Positions 23,201 to 32,700 of a DNA stretch of 64,000 nt are shown here, in pieces. The position numbers and the translations under genes were made by a program. The DNA comes from Apodemus sylvaticus (lineage: Eukaryota > Chordata > Mammalia > Rodentia > Muridae): the NCBI RefSeq assembly GCF_947179515.1, contig NC_067481.1, positions 47,504,400 to 47,568,399 of the forward strand. The letters run 5' to 3'. The number at the start of each line of letters is the position of its first letter. Position 1 is the first letter of the stretch. The notes below the pieces were generated by a model, which was given only the letters and a program-made list of their open reading frames with translations, was not told the DNA's origin and ran no database searches.

Positions 23201-25323
23201 CTCCTCAGAGCTGTTTTTTGACTTGCACTGAACCCACCTTTTACTTTACAATTGTTCTATTCTTTAAACGATTATTACATTTTATTTATTCACTGCACGT
23301 GCAAGTCATGGCATGTTGGTAGAGGTCAGAGACAACTTGTGGGAGTCAGTTCTCTCCTTCTACTCTATGAGTCTGGGAGATCAAACTCAGGTGGCCCGTT
23401 TGGCTGCAAGTGCCTTTACCTGCTGAGTCATCTTGCCAAGCCTAGGATAGTTTTAGATTTATAGACACATGCACTTTAACATATTTTTTTTTCTCATTTT
23501 GATTTTCTTTTAAATGCTATTAGCCATTATTCACCAAGAACTGAGTTCTACTTCTGAGATATTTCTGGTCTTTGAACACAACTTTTGAAATTTAGTAAGC
23601 TTTAAACTAATCTACCAGCTCTATTGACTCCCAGCTACATTCTTCACTGACTAAGCTTGCCGTATGTCTGCTGGCCCTTATCTACTCTGCCTTCTATCAT
23701 CTCCAGAAAGCCCCTAGGCTAGCCCTATTCTGATCTCCCTACACTTCTTATAGTAACATAACCACAACTTCTTGCCTCCACCCAAAGTGGTTTTTCTTTC
23801 TCTTCTTCTTAAGCTGGTCCTTCAAAATAAAGAGGTTTTCTTGGCTCCTCCATACCAGAGTTAATTGTTCTTTTCTCCATTCTTTATGATCTCATTCAGT
23901 TCTTGGGAGCTGTTTCTTAATATTGCCTTAAGGTTTAAGTTCTTTATATTTTCATCAGCATGGTAAATCAGGTAGCCCCCCAAATTATTACTTATTTAGG
24001 CAAATATTTATGAAGTAACCTAGAATGTTCTGGAACTGGCAAATTTCCTGTTTTTCTCGCTAAATGTTGGTATTGCATATGTCTACCACCAGGCTAGCTG
24101 GGTCTAAGATGTCATATAACTTGTACCATTCTGAAGCCCACTGCCCAGGACTTGCACCTTTACTATTGCTTAATCAAATTATGTATTATATTTTTCTGTT
24201 ATATTTTTCTAATGTAAACATCTTGTGATTTCCTCCTGGTGTAGATGAGTGTTTCTTACAATATTTAGTTGTTTCCTCCTTTTTTTTTTTTTTTGGTTTT
24301 CAAGACAGGGTTTCTCTGTGTAGCCCTGACTGTCCTGGAACTCACTCTGTAGGCCAGGCTGGCAGCCTTTTGTGGGTCTTTTACACTAAATAACTCAAAC
24401 AAACATGCTCTCTTATGGACAGTTAATTCCTGTGTGAATCATCAGTTGTTCAGTAGAATCCCCAAGCCCAGACTATCACTTCTGTCATACTAGACCCAGG
24501 ATAGCACCTAGTACATGATACAAACTCAATTTAAAACAAAGATTTATTTGTATTTCCATTTCTTTGTGTGGTGTTACTATACAGAATGTATGTAGGTGCC
24601 TTGTGGTGCAGGAGAGTGTTAATTCCCTTAGAGTTATAGTCGTAGGCGTCTATGAGGCCAGGATGATTGTACCCCAACTTGGGCCCTCTGCAAGAGCAGA
24701 ACATGTGCTTAACTGCTGAGCCACCTCCCCAGCCCCAACCCTCACTTAAAAAAAAAAAAAAGTTTTACTATAGCTTCTTATTGGCTAAATAAAAAATTTC
24801 TGTTACCAAATAGCTAAATGATTTGTAGGGGCAAATGTTTTGGTTTTGGTTTTTCAAGACTTGATTTTTCTGTGCATCTCTGATTGTACTAGAACTTGCT
24901 CTGTAGATCAGGCCTCAAACTCAAGAGATCTCCTTACCTTCTGCCTCCTGAGTGCTGGGAATAAAGTGTGTGCCTGGCTGTTTCAAACACTATTTTTGGT
25001 GGTGGTACTGGGGTGTGAACTGAAGGTAAGTAAGCCACTGAGCTACATTCATTTTGTTTGGTGTCAGACTAAGCTCATAAACTCTGAAGGATCCTGTTCT
25101 GCCAAGGACTCGGTAGTTACAGTCCCTGGTCTTTCATCAACAGCCAGGCTTTCCTGCCATTAGCGAACAGCATTCTCTACACAGGTGAACTGCTTTGGTG
25201 CTAGTGTCATGGTGGAGAATGCAGACTTGGAATAACATCTGCCCATCTGTTTCCTAGGCAATGGCAGCAGACAAAAGTGACGAGTGGTTTGCTACGAGAA
25301 ATAAACCAAAGGCTTCGGGTTAG
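7754..25323 (+). CDS. Glod4: Glyoxalase-domain-containing protein 4 (Glod4), 9 coding exons
   Basis: Coding exons are 7754-7843, 10339-10388, 11758-11878, 13469-13613, 16849-16985, 17379-17465, 18074-18187, 18283-18369 and 25258-25323. All junctions are GT-AG, and the joined frame gives 298 residues, the usual length. The start is in strong context (gccATGG). The protein has two VOC (glyoxalase/bleomycin-resistance) modules. The first, about residues 4-130, includes FVFKVGNRFQT, GPEDDHFVAELTYNYG and APGGYKFYL. The second, about 137-270, includes VTLAVSDLQKSLNYW and DGHEICFVGDEAF. The fold normally binds a metal and small electrophiles, but a defined substrate for Glod4 is not established in my knowledge. 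Mitochondrial association is reported for the human protein. The last intron is about 6.9 kb and full of SINEs. Confidence 0.97.
8697..8874 (+). repeat. B2 SINE ending in a (CA)n tract
   Basis: ggggctggagagatggctc opens a B2 head in Glod4 intron 1. After a short (GGCA)n-like run at about 8818-8842 it passes into a pure (CA)n microsatellite at about 8844-8874, likely grown from the SINE 3' region. Confidence 0.8.
9945..10012 (-). repeat. B1 SINE fragment, minus strand
   Basis: Only the 5' half of a B1 is present: ctcagaaatctacccgcctctgtctcccaagtgctggtattaaaggtgtgcgctacca. It lies just upstream of Glod4 exon 2. A second B1-like fragment on the plus strand lies at about 9700-9780. Confidence 0.7.
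11398..11545 (+). repeat. B1 SINE
   Basis: The body runs from caggcggtggtggctcacgcctgtaatcccagc to aaccctgtctcgg with a short A tail. It lies in Glod4 intron 2, about 210 bp before exon 3, in sense orientation. Confidence 0.88.
11980..12156 (-). repeat. Diverged B2/B3-type SINE, minus strand
   Basis: The right end reads actactgagccatttctccagccc, the reverse complement of a tRNA-derived SINE head. The rest is degraded but keeps the order of the consensus. It lies in Glod4 intron 3. Confidence 0.7.
12914..13095 (-). repeat. B2 SINE, minus strand
   Basis: A clear reverse-complement B2 runs from the TTTATTTATTTATTT tail through gatggttgtgagccaccatatgg and ctggaagagcagtcagtgctc to gccatctctccagccc. 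It lies in Glod4 intron 3. Confidence 0.9.
13183..13385 (+). repeat. B1 SINE with 12-bp target-site duplication
   Basis: A full B1 (about 13195-13330) is followed by a long nearly pure A tail. The direct repeat aagaaaatgcca lies on both sides, at 13183-13194 and 13374-13385. The long tail and perfect duplication suggest a young insertion, only about 80 bp upstream of Glod4 exon 4. Confidence 0.92.
13783..14176. repeat. 27-bp AT-rich minisatellite in Glod4 intron 4
   Basis: About 14 tandem copies of a 27-bp unit (core ttaggtacatgttgtatatg followed by acataca) are present, with scattered single-base changes (tatatga/tatatta, acatg/acagg) and some length variants at both ends. As 27 is divisible by 3 and the unit lacks stops, the array is open on both strands and gives a 9-residue periodic peptide. 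That is a by-product and not evidence of a gene. Confidence 0.95.
14650..14782 (+). repeat. B1 SINE, internally shortened
   Basis: It opens with agggctgggtgtcatggcatggccctttactcccagcacttgg and ends gagaaaccctgtttcaaaaac with an A-rich tail. Part of the middle of the consensus is missing. Confidence 0.8.
15800..15955 (-). repeat. B1 SINE, minus strand
   Basis: A (GTTTT)n tail is followed by caagacaaggtttctctgtatagccctgg and a diverged remainder ending accacctggc. It lies in Glod4 intron 4. Confidence 0.8.
17662..17860 (-). repeat. B2/B3-type SINE with (TG)n, minus strand
   Basis: A (TG)n run at about 17679-17697 leads into gctggagtcaccagcatttataaactccccagtgaggttgctgggaactgaa and ends with a gttgctgagccctctcttcaatccc head. 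A further tRNA-SINE-like stretch with ggattgaactcac lies just to its left at about 17500-17648. Both are in Glod4 intron 6. Confidence 0.7.
18850..18985 (+). repeat. B1 SINE
   Basis: The body runs from ggtggcgcacgcctgtaatcccagcacttgg through ctgtctcaaaaaaac. It lies in Glod4 intron 8. An older B1/B4-like fragment precedes it at about 18720-18830. Confidence 0.9.
18988..19165 (+). repeat. Diverged B2-type SINE
   Basis: It begins atggcttagtgattaagagagcttattgctctt and continues with ttcccagcacccatgtg. It abuts the B1 to its left. Confidence 0.75.
19325..19512 (-). repeat. (TTTA)n plus B1 SINE, minus strand
   Basis: A (TTTA)n run at about 19325-19358 forms the tail of a reverse-complement B1 (agacagggtttcttgaaacagggtttctctg onwards). 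The bases gacagggttt recur within the junction, hinting at a small internal duplication. Confidence 0.85.
20196..20279. repeat. (CTTT)n microsatellite, about 84 bp
   Basis: About 20 nearly perfect CTTT units are present in Glod4 intron 8. The strand is a pure pyrimidine/purine tract, able in principle to form triplex (H-DNA), and the length is likely to vary between strains. Confidence 0.95.
20385..20670. repeat. Possible ancient L1 3'-region fragment
   Basis: Phrases such as ttaatggtattttactatgatt, tttatccatttctatggtagtgaacatttagattg and acccaggagaatt resemble old mammalian L1 3' sequence. Divergence is high and I could not align it, so the assignment is tentative. Confidence 0.35.
21555..21655 (-). 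repeat. B1 SINE fragment, minus strand
   Basis: ctatgcagaccaggctggtcttgaactcacagaagatctacctgcctctgcagtgctaggattaaaggtgtgtaccaccac is the 5' part of a reverse-complement B1. Confidence 0.75.
22235..22422 (+). repeat. B2 SINE, diverged
   Basis: gggactggagaaatggctcagtagttaagaacactagctgctc opens a B2, which ends in ataaaataaataaatcattaaaaaa. It lies in Glod4 intron 8. Confidence 0.85.
22440..22660 (-). repeat. Possible LTR-retrotransposon fragment, minus strand
   Basis: On the minus strand a TATATAA-like box (plus-strand ttatata near 22641-22646) is followed, about 190 bp on, by AATAAAC (plus gtttatt near 22443). A very purine-rich stretch, on the plus strand, separates them. This layout resembles the clearer solitary LTR at 52645-53150. 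The outer ends and target duplication were not found, so this is a hypothesis. Confidence 0.4.
22985..23158 (+). repeat. B1-like SINE with (GGGA)n tail
   Basis: A diverged B1 body (gagtttgaagccagcctgttctacatagcaagttcc) ends in an A-rich stretch and a (GGGA)n run at about 23136-23158. Confidence 0.75.
23268..23450 (-). repeat. B2/B3-type SINE, minus strand
   Basis: The element runs from ttattacattttatttattcactg to ctgagtcatcttgccaagcc, the reverse complement of a tRNA-derived SINE head. It is moderately diverged. Confidence 0.75.
24275..24364 (-). repeat. Truncated B1 SINE, minus strand
   Basis: A poly-T stretch is followed by caagacagggtttctctgtgtagccctgactgtcctggaactcactctgtaggccaggctgg, where it stops. 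The 5' half of the element is missing. Confidence 0.85.
24535..24740 (-). repeat. B2/B3-type SINE, minus strand, diverged
   Basis: The element starts at aaagatttatttgtatttcc and ends cttaactgctgagccacctccccagcccc. The middle is degraded. Confidence 0.75.
24838..24985 (-). repeat. B1 SINE, minus strand, diverged
   Basis: tttggttttggtttttcaagacttgatttttctgtgcatctctg opens a reverse-complement B1 that ends ctcctgagtgctgggaataaagtgtgtgcctggc. It lies in Glod4 intron 8, about 270 bp before exon 9. Confidence 0.75.
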
Positions 25324-25529
25324 TGGAAGACACGTGAACAGCACTTACAACTCCAGTCCAGTCTGTTATCAGTCTGGCATTTATCTGGTTTGAGAAATGC
25401 TCCCACCACTTGGTTGTGTCCTGCATAGGAGGTCTGTGTGGTAGTTTCACTCTTCAAAGCTCTGTTTTGTTTTAGAAATGAAATTTTTATCACTCTTGGT
25501 AGAGGCAAATTCCTACTGTATGTAATTGT

Positions 25530-25535
25530 ATTAAA
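25530..25535 (+). terminator. Glod4: Candidate poly(A) signal of Glod4 (ATTAAA)
   Basis: The first poly(A)-signal variant I see after the stop codon is ATTAAA, about 207 bp downstream of the stop. A longer 3' UTR cannot be ruled out. Confidence 0.45.
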
Positions 25536-25667
25536 TTTGGTAACAAATTTATTGTCAAAACTGAGACAACTATATGGAACATTACTCTTGGTTGGGGCTG
25601 GAGGAAAATTTGATTACCTGTTAGTCATGTAGATAATATTGAAACAAATGTCAAAATGAAGTCAAAC

Positions 25668-25790
25668 CAGCTAGACATGGGAGCACATGCCTTTAATCCC
25701 AGCATTTGGGATGCAGAGACAGGAGGATCTTTGAGTTGGAGGCCAGCCAGGACTATATCAAACAAAACAAAGCCAAATCTACTGCTTAGA
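25668..25790 (+). repeat. B1 SINE, diverged
   Basis: agctagacatgggagcacatgcctttaatcccagcatttggg is followed by a degraded body ending in a CAAAACAAAG tail. It lies just downstream of the likely Glod4 3' end. Confidence 0.75.
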
Positions 25791-26154
25791 GTGCTAATTT
25801 GCAGGGCCTGATGGTAAGATACTGTCTAATATCTTACCACAGAAGGTCTTGACATTAAAAGAAACCTTTTTCCCTTTGACTTTATGAGACAGTCTCACGT
25901 TATAGCTCTGAGTGAACCTGTCACTTCACCATGTAACTCAAGGTAGCTTTTAACTTTTTTTTCCTCTAAAGACAGAGAGTCTTTAGCCCTGGCAGGCCTG
26001 GAACTCTGTCAGCTAGATTGGCCTCCAACTCGAGGCCCACCTGCCTCTTGCTAAGAGCAAATGCACAGGCTGCCTTACTCATTGGCTTTGAACTTTTGCA
26101 CTTCCTGCTTCAGCCTCCAGTGCTAGGCTTATAGATGTGGACCACTGTTCCAGG

Positions 26155-26500
26155 TGTGGTGGTTGGAACATGGTTGGCCTATGGAAAGTGGCACACTATT
26201 GGTGGAGGTATAGCCTTGTTAGAGGATGTGTGTCACTATGGAGGCGGGGCTTTGAGATCTCTTATATGTGCTCAAGTCTGGACAATGTGGCAATCTCCTG
26301 GCTGTTTTTAGATTAAGGTATAGAACTTTTGGCTCCTTCAACACCAAGTCCACCTGCATAATGTCAGGGTTCCTACCATAATGATAATGGACTGACCTTC
26401 TGAAACTATAAGCTACCAATTAAGTGTTTGCTCTTTTAAGAGTTGTTGTGGTCATGGTATCTCTTCCCAGCAGTAGAACCCCTAACTCAGACACCAGGTT
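26155..26500 (+). repeat. Rodent interspersed repeat, possibly URR1-type DNA element
   Basis: The stretch from ggtgtggtggttggaacatgg to agtagaacccctaactcagac matches a common mouse dispersed sequence. Its marks are gtggcactattgg-like text, ataatggactgac, aagagttgttgtggtcatgg and a terminal ccctaact-agac. I believe this is the ubiquitous rodent repeat of the hAT-Charlie group, but the name is from memory. Confidence 0.5.
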
Positions 26501-26699
26501 TGATGTCTTTTTCTTCAAAGAATTGTTTTGACCGTGTATGGACAGAATCCAGCTCCTAGCTGGCACATCATCATTCCTCACCTAAACTGTAAAACCCCCT
26601 TGCTTTAGCCCGGATATGTGACTTCACTGATCCTCCCTATGAGTGAGGTCAGTGAACCCACCCAAGAGCTGCCTCCTAGAATCCTGCCTTTATCAACCT

Positions 26700-27128
26700 A
26701 GTGGTGAATAGGTAAACTGCTTTGAGCTCCCTTCTGGCGGGTGATCCAGCCTTCAGCCACCCAAGTAGTACACACACACACACACAGAGCAGCTTAACTT
26801 TTAATATGCCTAACTTGCACAATGGCTGGGCACTTCCAGACTTCCTCTCGGCTAGCACACATTCCCCTCCAGCATTCTTTATCTTTGCTGCCCTGTTACC
26901 TTCTGGGCAGCCTCCAATGGGGCGGCTTTCCCTATACACCTACATTGTTGGATGATTTCTCTCCCATAGCTCTTAAATCTGAGCTCTGCTTCCAAGTCCC
27001 TGCCCAGCCATTGGCTGTAGGGAATTCTTTATTAACAATCAAAGCCATTTAGGGGCAGACCCTCAGCGTCTGGAAATGAGGCTTTTGGGAGATGAATTAA
27101 GACAAAGCATTAGAACCAATTCCCAACA
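26700..27128 (-). repeat. LTR-like retroelement fragment, minus strand
   Basis: Read on the minus strand, it begins TGTTGGGA at 27128 and soon carries TTAATAAAG (27024-27032). The start and composition resemble mouse class II LTRs. It also contains a (CA)n run near 26769-26786. The other end (expected ..CA) and the target duplication were not located. It lies between Glod4 and Dbil5, about 1.3 kb beyond the Dbil5 3' end. Confidence 0.45.
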
Positions 27129-27129
27129 A

Positions 27130-27801
27130 TCTAATTTTAATCTGGTCTAGTCTGGCCTGTATCTGCATCACTGAGGGAAAGAAAGTGGCCATCATAGGGC
27201 CCACAAAGTCCTGTAGGCAAAGATGCTTTCCAGGAAAGCCTAGCAACCCATGTTTGATCCTGTGAACCCATGTAAAGTTTGAAGGAGAGAATCAACTCCG
27301 AATTGTGTTCTGACCTTCACATGCACACTTGGCACCTTCACCCCCTCACACACACATATAGTGTACACACAATAATAAAAAAATTTAATGGTAATGAATG
27401 TACTTCATAGCTGTCACGGTGGCTCATAATTTAAATGCAGTACCCAGGAGGAAGTAGCAGATGGATCTCTGATGGCCAGCCTGATTTATACAAGTGAGTT
27501 CCAGATCAGCCAAACCTTATCTCATAATGCAGAATACAGCCCCTCCCCCCAAATTGCCTATAGAAACTTGCTGTTATATGAATAGATTTGCTAGAGATCA
27601 ATCCCTGGAACCTATGTGCCAGGCAAGTACTGCTTGCCTCAGACAAGACAAATTTTGAAGAAAAGTACTAGAAATGCCATGCTACTGCAAAGTTAAGAAT
27701 TCAACACTTCATATGCCAGCTTCTGGGCACAATTTTAGCACCTTGATGCCTCTGTAATGATGGACAGAGTATCCTGGCACTTATATGAGCCATATGTGCA
27801 G

Positions 27802-27849
<48 letters not shown>

Positions 27850-28410
27850 ATCACAGGGCCCCATGCAGAAACCTAGCTTAAGAACAGCAGTCCTAAGAAC
27901 ATTAGGTGGCTAAGCCTTAGCTGAATTTTTCAGGCACTGAGATTCTGAAGCCATCTTGCTTCACTGCTTCTCAGCTGCTGTGTTGTGATGTTATTTCACC
28001 TCTGTGTCATTCAAAATTTGGGTTCCATCAAAATCCTAACTTCTCTGGGCCTGTGTTCTAGGTGAGGGCTTTTCTATTTGACTTTAGCTCTTTAGAAGGC
28101 AGAGCCCATTTCTCCTCTGTTCTTTTGGGTTCTTGGTGAGTTAACAGCCCCTGATTATACAGATCCAAGTCCCCACCCTCCAACCTGCTCATTTTAATAG
28201 CGTGATTCACCCCCCCCCCATCTGCTCTTCTTCCAAATATCCACACAGATTGTGGAACTGGGAAGACTATTAATGCCGGTCAGACCACACAAAGCCAGAT
28301 TAATGGAGATTCACTCAGCAGAGAGATGCTTCTACACATCTAAATACCTCTCCAGGAGCCTCACAGAGTTTCTCTTTTGCAACAGACTCCACTCTTATGC
28401 AGTTCAAATG
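27130..28410. other. Glod4-Dbil5 intergenic stretch
   Basis: No exon is recognised here. The visible structure is a (TG)n microsatellite at about 27806-27848 and scattered degraded SINE text (about 27400-27560). Confidence 0.6.
27806..27848. repeat. (TG)n microsatellite
   Basis: About 21 uninterrupted TG units are present between Glod4 and Dbil5. It is likely length-polymorphic. Confidence 0.95.
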
Positions 28411-28411
28411 G

Positions 28412-28417
28412 TTTATT
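28412..28417 (-). terminator. Dbil5: Poly(A) signal of Dbil5 (AATAAA)
   Basis: The plus strand reads tttatt, which is AATAAA on the gene strand, 113 bp beyond the Dbil5 stop codon. A canonical hexamer at this distance fits a short testis mRNA. Confidence 0.7.
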
Positions 28418-28529
28418 GGTGTTTCTGCTAGCCCTGCTACCCTTTCAGTGTGTTTCAGCCATCAGGAACTCTTAAGCCCGTCCCCTACCAGTGGAGCCAT
28501 GTTACTTCCTTGTGTCTGCCAAAATGCTC

Positions 28530-28793
28530 TTAGCAAGTCTCGTTTTTCTTCAGCTCTTCCACTTTAGCAATGTAGATCCTCATGGCATCCATCTTGGACA
28601 TCCCTTTGTTTACCATCCATGCTTCATATTTGGCCTTTGCTCTCACATCTGTGGCAGGGGGGACAGGGATGTTACAGTCGCCCTGGGTGGCCTGTTTGTA
28701 GAAGCTGTACACCAGCAGTTTCTCCTGATCACTCACAGGCCCCTTCAGCTGCTTGAGTGAAGCGCAGGCCATTTCAAACTCCACTTGGCTCAT
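28530..28793 (-). CDS. Dbil5: Diazepam-binding-inhibitor-like 5 (endozepine-like peptide), single coding exon
   Basis: An intact 87-residue open frame with no intron in the coding part is a paralogue of acyl-CoA-binding protein (ACBP/DBI). The whole four-helix ACBP fold is covered: MSQVEFEMA at the start, LLVYSFYKQATQGD around helix 2, and a C-terminal helix with YIAKVEELKK. The acyl-CoA contacts of ACBP are kept as Y29, K33, K55 and Y74 (numbering with Met1), so ligand binding is plausible. Known rodent expression is in late spermatids. A likely 3' splice site (ttcttctag) about 45 bp upstream of the ATG, near 28839, suggests a separate 5' UTR exon. The human counterpart is annotated as a pseudogene (DBIL5P), whereas this copy is intact. 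Confidence 0.95.
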   Translation of the reverse strand: MSQVEFEMACASLKQLKGPVSDQEKLLVYSFYKQATQGDCNIPVPPATDVRAKAKYEAWMVNKGMSKMDAMRIYIAKVEELKKNETC

Positions 28794-29309
28794 TGGTATA
28801 CCAGAGGCGATGCCTCTATTCTAAGTGATGCCTGGTACTAGAAGAAAGTTGGAAATAAGCAAATCATGTGATTATTAGGCCTTGGAAAGAAAGGGCAAAA
28901 AGATAGTGTGTGGGAAGAACACTGGGCGTTTGTGTGTTTATTTAATAAAGTACAGGTTGAGGATCAGGAATCCATTTGATTGCTCCTGTCCCACAGTGCT
29001 TTTTCCATTGTGACTGCCCTTCAGCGTTATAAAAGCGCCTATGAGCTCTGAAAGTTGACTCTGCTGTTGCCCATAGGAGACAGTGCAGCAAAAAAAGCAT
29101 ATAGGGCTTTTGTGTGTGCCTCAGGCTGGATGGGAAGAGGATGAATCCCGTGGATCCGCTGCTTGTTAGTAGACAGCAGAAGGAAAGTTATTCCATATGC
29201 GTGAATCGTGGGGGGAACTGCCTGGGGTTCCTGAGTGAGGGTGAATGAAGGGTCTGGACTAAGGGATTAGACCACCTGGCCTAAAGAGGCCAGGCTCCAC
29301 ATGGAGCCG

Positions 29310-29760
29310 GCCAACGGTACCTGTGAGTAGACGGCTGGGAAGCTTAGGCCGAGGGAGGGCGCTGTGGCTAAGGCGGCTCCGACGCCGCGAGCTTGGAGTA
29401 CGCGTGCGCCTTGAACGGCAGCGGCTAGCAGAATACTACACGGAAGCGGAGACGCGCTGTGGGCGGGGCCTGTGACGTACCTGTAGCTCCTCCCTTTGTG
29501 CCGTGGCGCGGGCGCCGCGTTCGCGGCCTTGGAAAAGGAGGGGCGGTCTAGCCCGCCGCCAGCGTCGCCGCCATGGACCTAGGTGGGTTCCCGCTTCCTT
29601 AATCCGGCCCCAAAAGGGCCGCGCCCCACAAAGCACCTCCAGGGCGGGCCGAGACTCTGCGCTGCTTCTGCGGCCCTCTCTCCAGCCCGCTCGGGAGGCT
29701 GGGGGCTTGAGGAGTTTGGGGGACCCGCAGCCGCGAGGCCGGCCTACATCCTGCAGCCCC
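29310..29760. promoter_or_regulatory. Gemin4: CpG island and promoter of Gemin4
   Basis: Dense CpG surrounds Gemin4 exon 1. I see a GC box GGGCGGGGC at 29461-29469, a half CRE TGACGT at 29473-29478, an ETS-type CGGAAG at 29441-29446 and NRF1-like gcgtgcgcc at 29402-29410. No TATA box was seen. Occupancy of these motifs is inferred. Confidence 0.85.
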
Positions 29761-32700
29761 ACCTCACGATGGTCTCCTCAATTCCTCCTCCGTCCTTTGT
29801 AGTGTCTTCCCAGTGGGAAACCGCGAGCGAATGTAGCCTTGGTTCTCCTGGAAATGTACAGGGCTACTGCACGTGTTTCGGAAATGCCGGGCTGGGAGGG
29901 ACGGAAGTCCAGACAGTTCTTCGTTATTGAATGACCGCCTAGTTAGTGAACATGCTTCTTATCAGGTCTCCTAGTGCATAAAGCAGAGATGCTGATACTG
30001 TCTTTCTCCCAGAGGCTTGGCGTTTTCTTTGCGACCACGTGCATAACAGGACCCCCGTCGTTGACTCGCGCACAGCGGTGCCCCTCAGTCCTTGCTAGCA
30101 GGAATTGCGCAGCTTGAGATTTCACTTTCTGAATCCGAATTCGAGTGCTGCTTGGTTTGGAGTATCCTAGGCGAGGTCTGGAAGGAAGGCGGAGTTGATA
30201 GAAATCTGTGGCCATCTGCCAACCTTCCCCACCCTGCTAGGTGTGCTCTTTAGAGGGTAAGATGAGGCTGTCCTGGGAAGTACTCCAAGATTTGCAAATA
30301 ATACGCTGTGGAGAAATGTCTTTGTCCCTAGCCAGCTCTTTAGTGTGGAATGGTAGTTTCGTGCCCTGCAGCTGTGCAGAGTGCTGCCACTGCTTGACTC
30401 CCAAGTTGAGACACCCTGCAAAGTTGTGTCTGGGCCTCTGGGTTCCCATCTCCAAAACAGGAGTGATAATCCTCAAGTTAGACAATGAAATGATTTTTAT
30501 AGGTGTAAAGCTGGGTGTGGTGGCTTGTGTCTAACTAGCACTCATGAGGCAGGAGGATCTCAAGAGTTCTAGGCCAATCTGGTCTGTATAGTTTCAAGCC
30601 AGTTCTAGGTATGTAACAAGAGCCTATCTCAGAAAAAAAATAAAGTATGCCACCAAGCCCAGTGCCTACCAAAGTAAGCAGTCACTTCCTAGCACCAGCT
30701 ACTGATAAAAGCCTTTGAGTTTCTCCTAGCTGTGAACTGAGTTGGGACTTTTTCAAGACACATGCACACAGCGTCTGAAAGGCACGTTTGGCAGCAGAAT
30801 TTGCTCAGCTAAGCTGATGTCTAATGCAGTAAAATTTTACAGTTATAAGGAAATGTGTTTGGGGGCAGGCAGAACAACCTGAGCCAGAACCCTGCTGCAG
30901 CAGCCTAGCACTGTGAGCCTGGTCTCCACTGTGGAAACCAATGTGGACTGCCTTCAGGCCTAGGTTTTGTGGGAGCACTGATCCTTGACTTGGGGTGGGC
31001 GGGCAGTGACAGTAAATGGTTAGTGTCCAGAAGATTCTTTAGTTGCCTGGAGTCAGTAATTTTTTTCTAGGGTTAGGAGAAGTTTGAGATAGTGTCATAA
31101 TGTAGCCTTGGCTAGCCTGAAATTCAGTATGTAGACCAGGCTTGCCTCATAAAAATCTGCATCACTAGAGCTGGGACTAAAGGTATAGGCCCCCACAACT
31201 GTCTACTGGAGTCAGTATTTTTGCTGCTGACTCTGTGGCCTATGAGAATAGGGCAGATGTGTTTCTGGGAGCATAGAAGACTGCGGAAAGAACTAGGCCC
31301 TGGGAAGGGGTAGGGATTGTCAGGAACAGTGACTGTGACAAGTTGTTGCACTTTTAGCTTCTAGGCCAGATTATACACCTTGAGAAAGACCTGTGCCCAT
31401 TTGTTTCTGCACTGGAGGAGACAAAATATTGACAAGACTAGTCCTGCCAACATTTGAGCATTCAAATCAGGCTCTTGATGGTCTGATTATTGTTAAGATA
31501 GCTTATATAACCCATCCATTCTTCATCCCTGGGAGATGCTTCAAAAGGGTAACAGTACCAAAATAGTTATGAAAGTGTGATTAGTGTATGTTGTGTGTCA
31601 TGTGATCCTCATACTATGAAGATTATATTTTCATGTATGCAGACAGGAGACCCGGCATATCATTTTTTAATGACTGAGCTAGGATTTAAATCTATTGTTT
31701 TGATTTAAACCCCCTATTGCCTTCCTTTAAATGTCTGTATCAGTTCTTAGCTTAGTGAATGAATGACCGCTTTTCTGATGTAATATTTGTTGTGTCCACT
31801 TCTGGTTCCTGCCACAGAGCCAGAACCTTCACTACCTTGTCCTTTTTGTCTGGGAGAAACTGCTGGGTGAACTTTTCCCCTGTAAGGCACAGAGAGTTCA
31901 AAGCCAAACAATTCATAGTGAGCCCCTGTCTCAGACAACAAAAAAACTAAAGACAATAAACAAATACCCCTCCTCCAAACAAAGACTGCCTGTTGTGTCT
32001 TCCATAGTCTGTCCTCACTGAACTCAGTTTTATTTAGTTGCTTTATTACATTCTTTGTGTGTATGTGTGAATACCACGGTGCACAAGTGTCAGTCAGAAG
32101 ACAGCTTGTAGAGGTTACCTGATCAGTTCGAGGTATCAAACTCAGGTCAACAAGCTTGGTAGCAAATGTCTGTAATCACTCAGCCATGCCACTGGCCTGT
32201 CATGTCTTTCTTTTTGTTTTGTTTTTAATTATTTTAATGTATGTGAGTGACATTGTAGCTGTCTTCAGACACACCAGAAGAGGGTATTGGATCCCTTTAA
32301 AGATGGTTGTGAGCCACCATGTGGTTGCCAGGAATCGAACTCAGGACCTCTGGAAGAGCAGTCGGTGCTCTTAACAGCTGAGCCATCTCCCAGCCCCCTG
32401 TCATGTCTTCTAATGCACACTTGGTAGCACTGTCCCCTAATTCTTACCTCCTTAATTTCCATGGACTTCTCTGGGTTGGCACTGCGTATACTCACATCAG
32501 GCCTTTTCCCCTTAACTCATGCCATTGCTGAAAGACATCACTAAATGTTCTACCTCAGACTCCAGGTAACCAACACTGAACTTGTCTTCCCTTAAAGCTC
32601 GTCCTGAGGGGCTAAGAGAGATGACTCTGTGGTTAAGAGCACATATGTTTCTTGTAGAAGACTAGAGTTTAGTTCCCAGCAACCACACCAGCAAGTTCAA

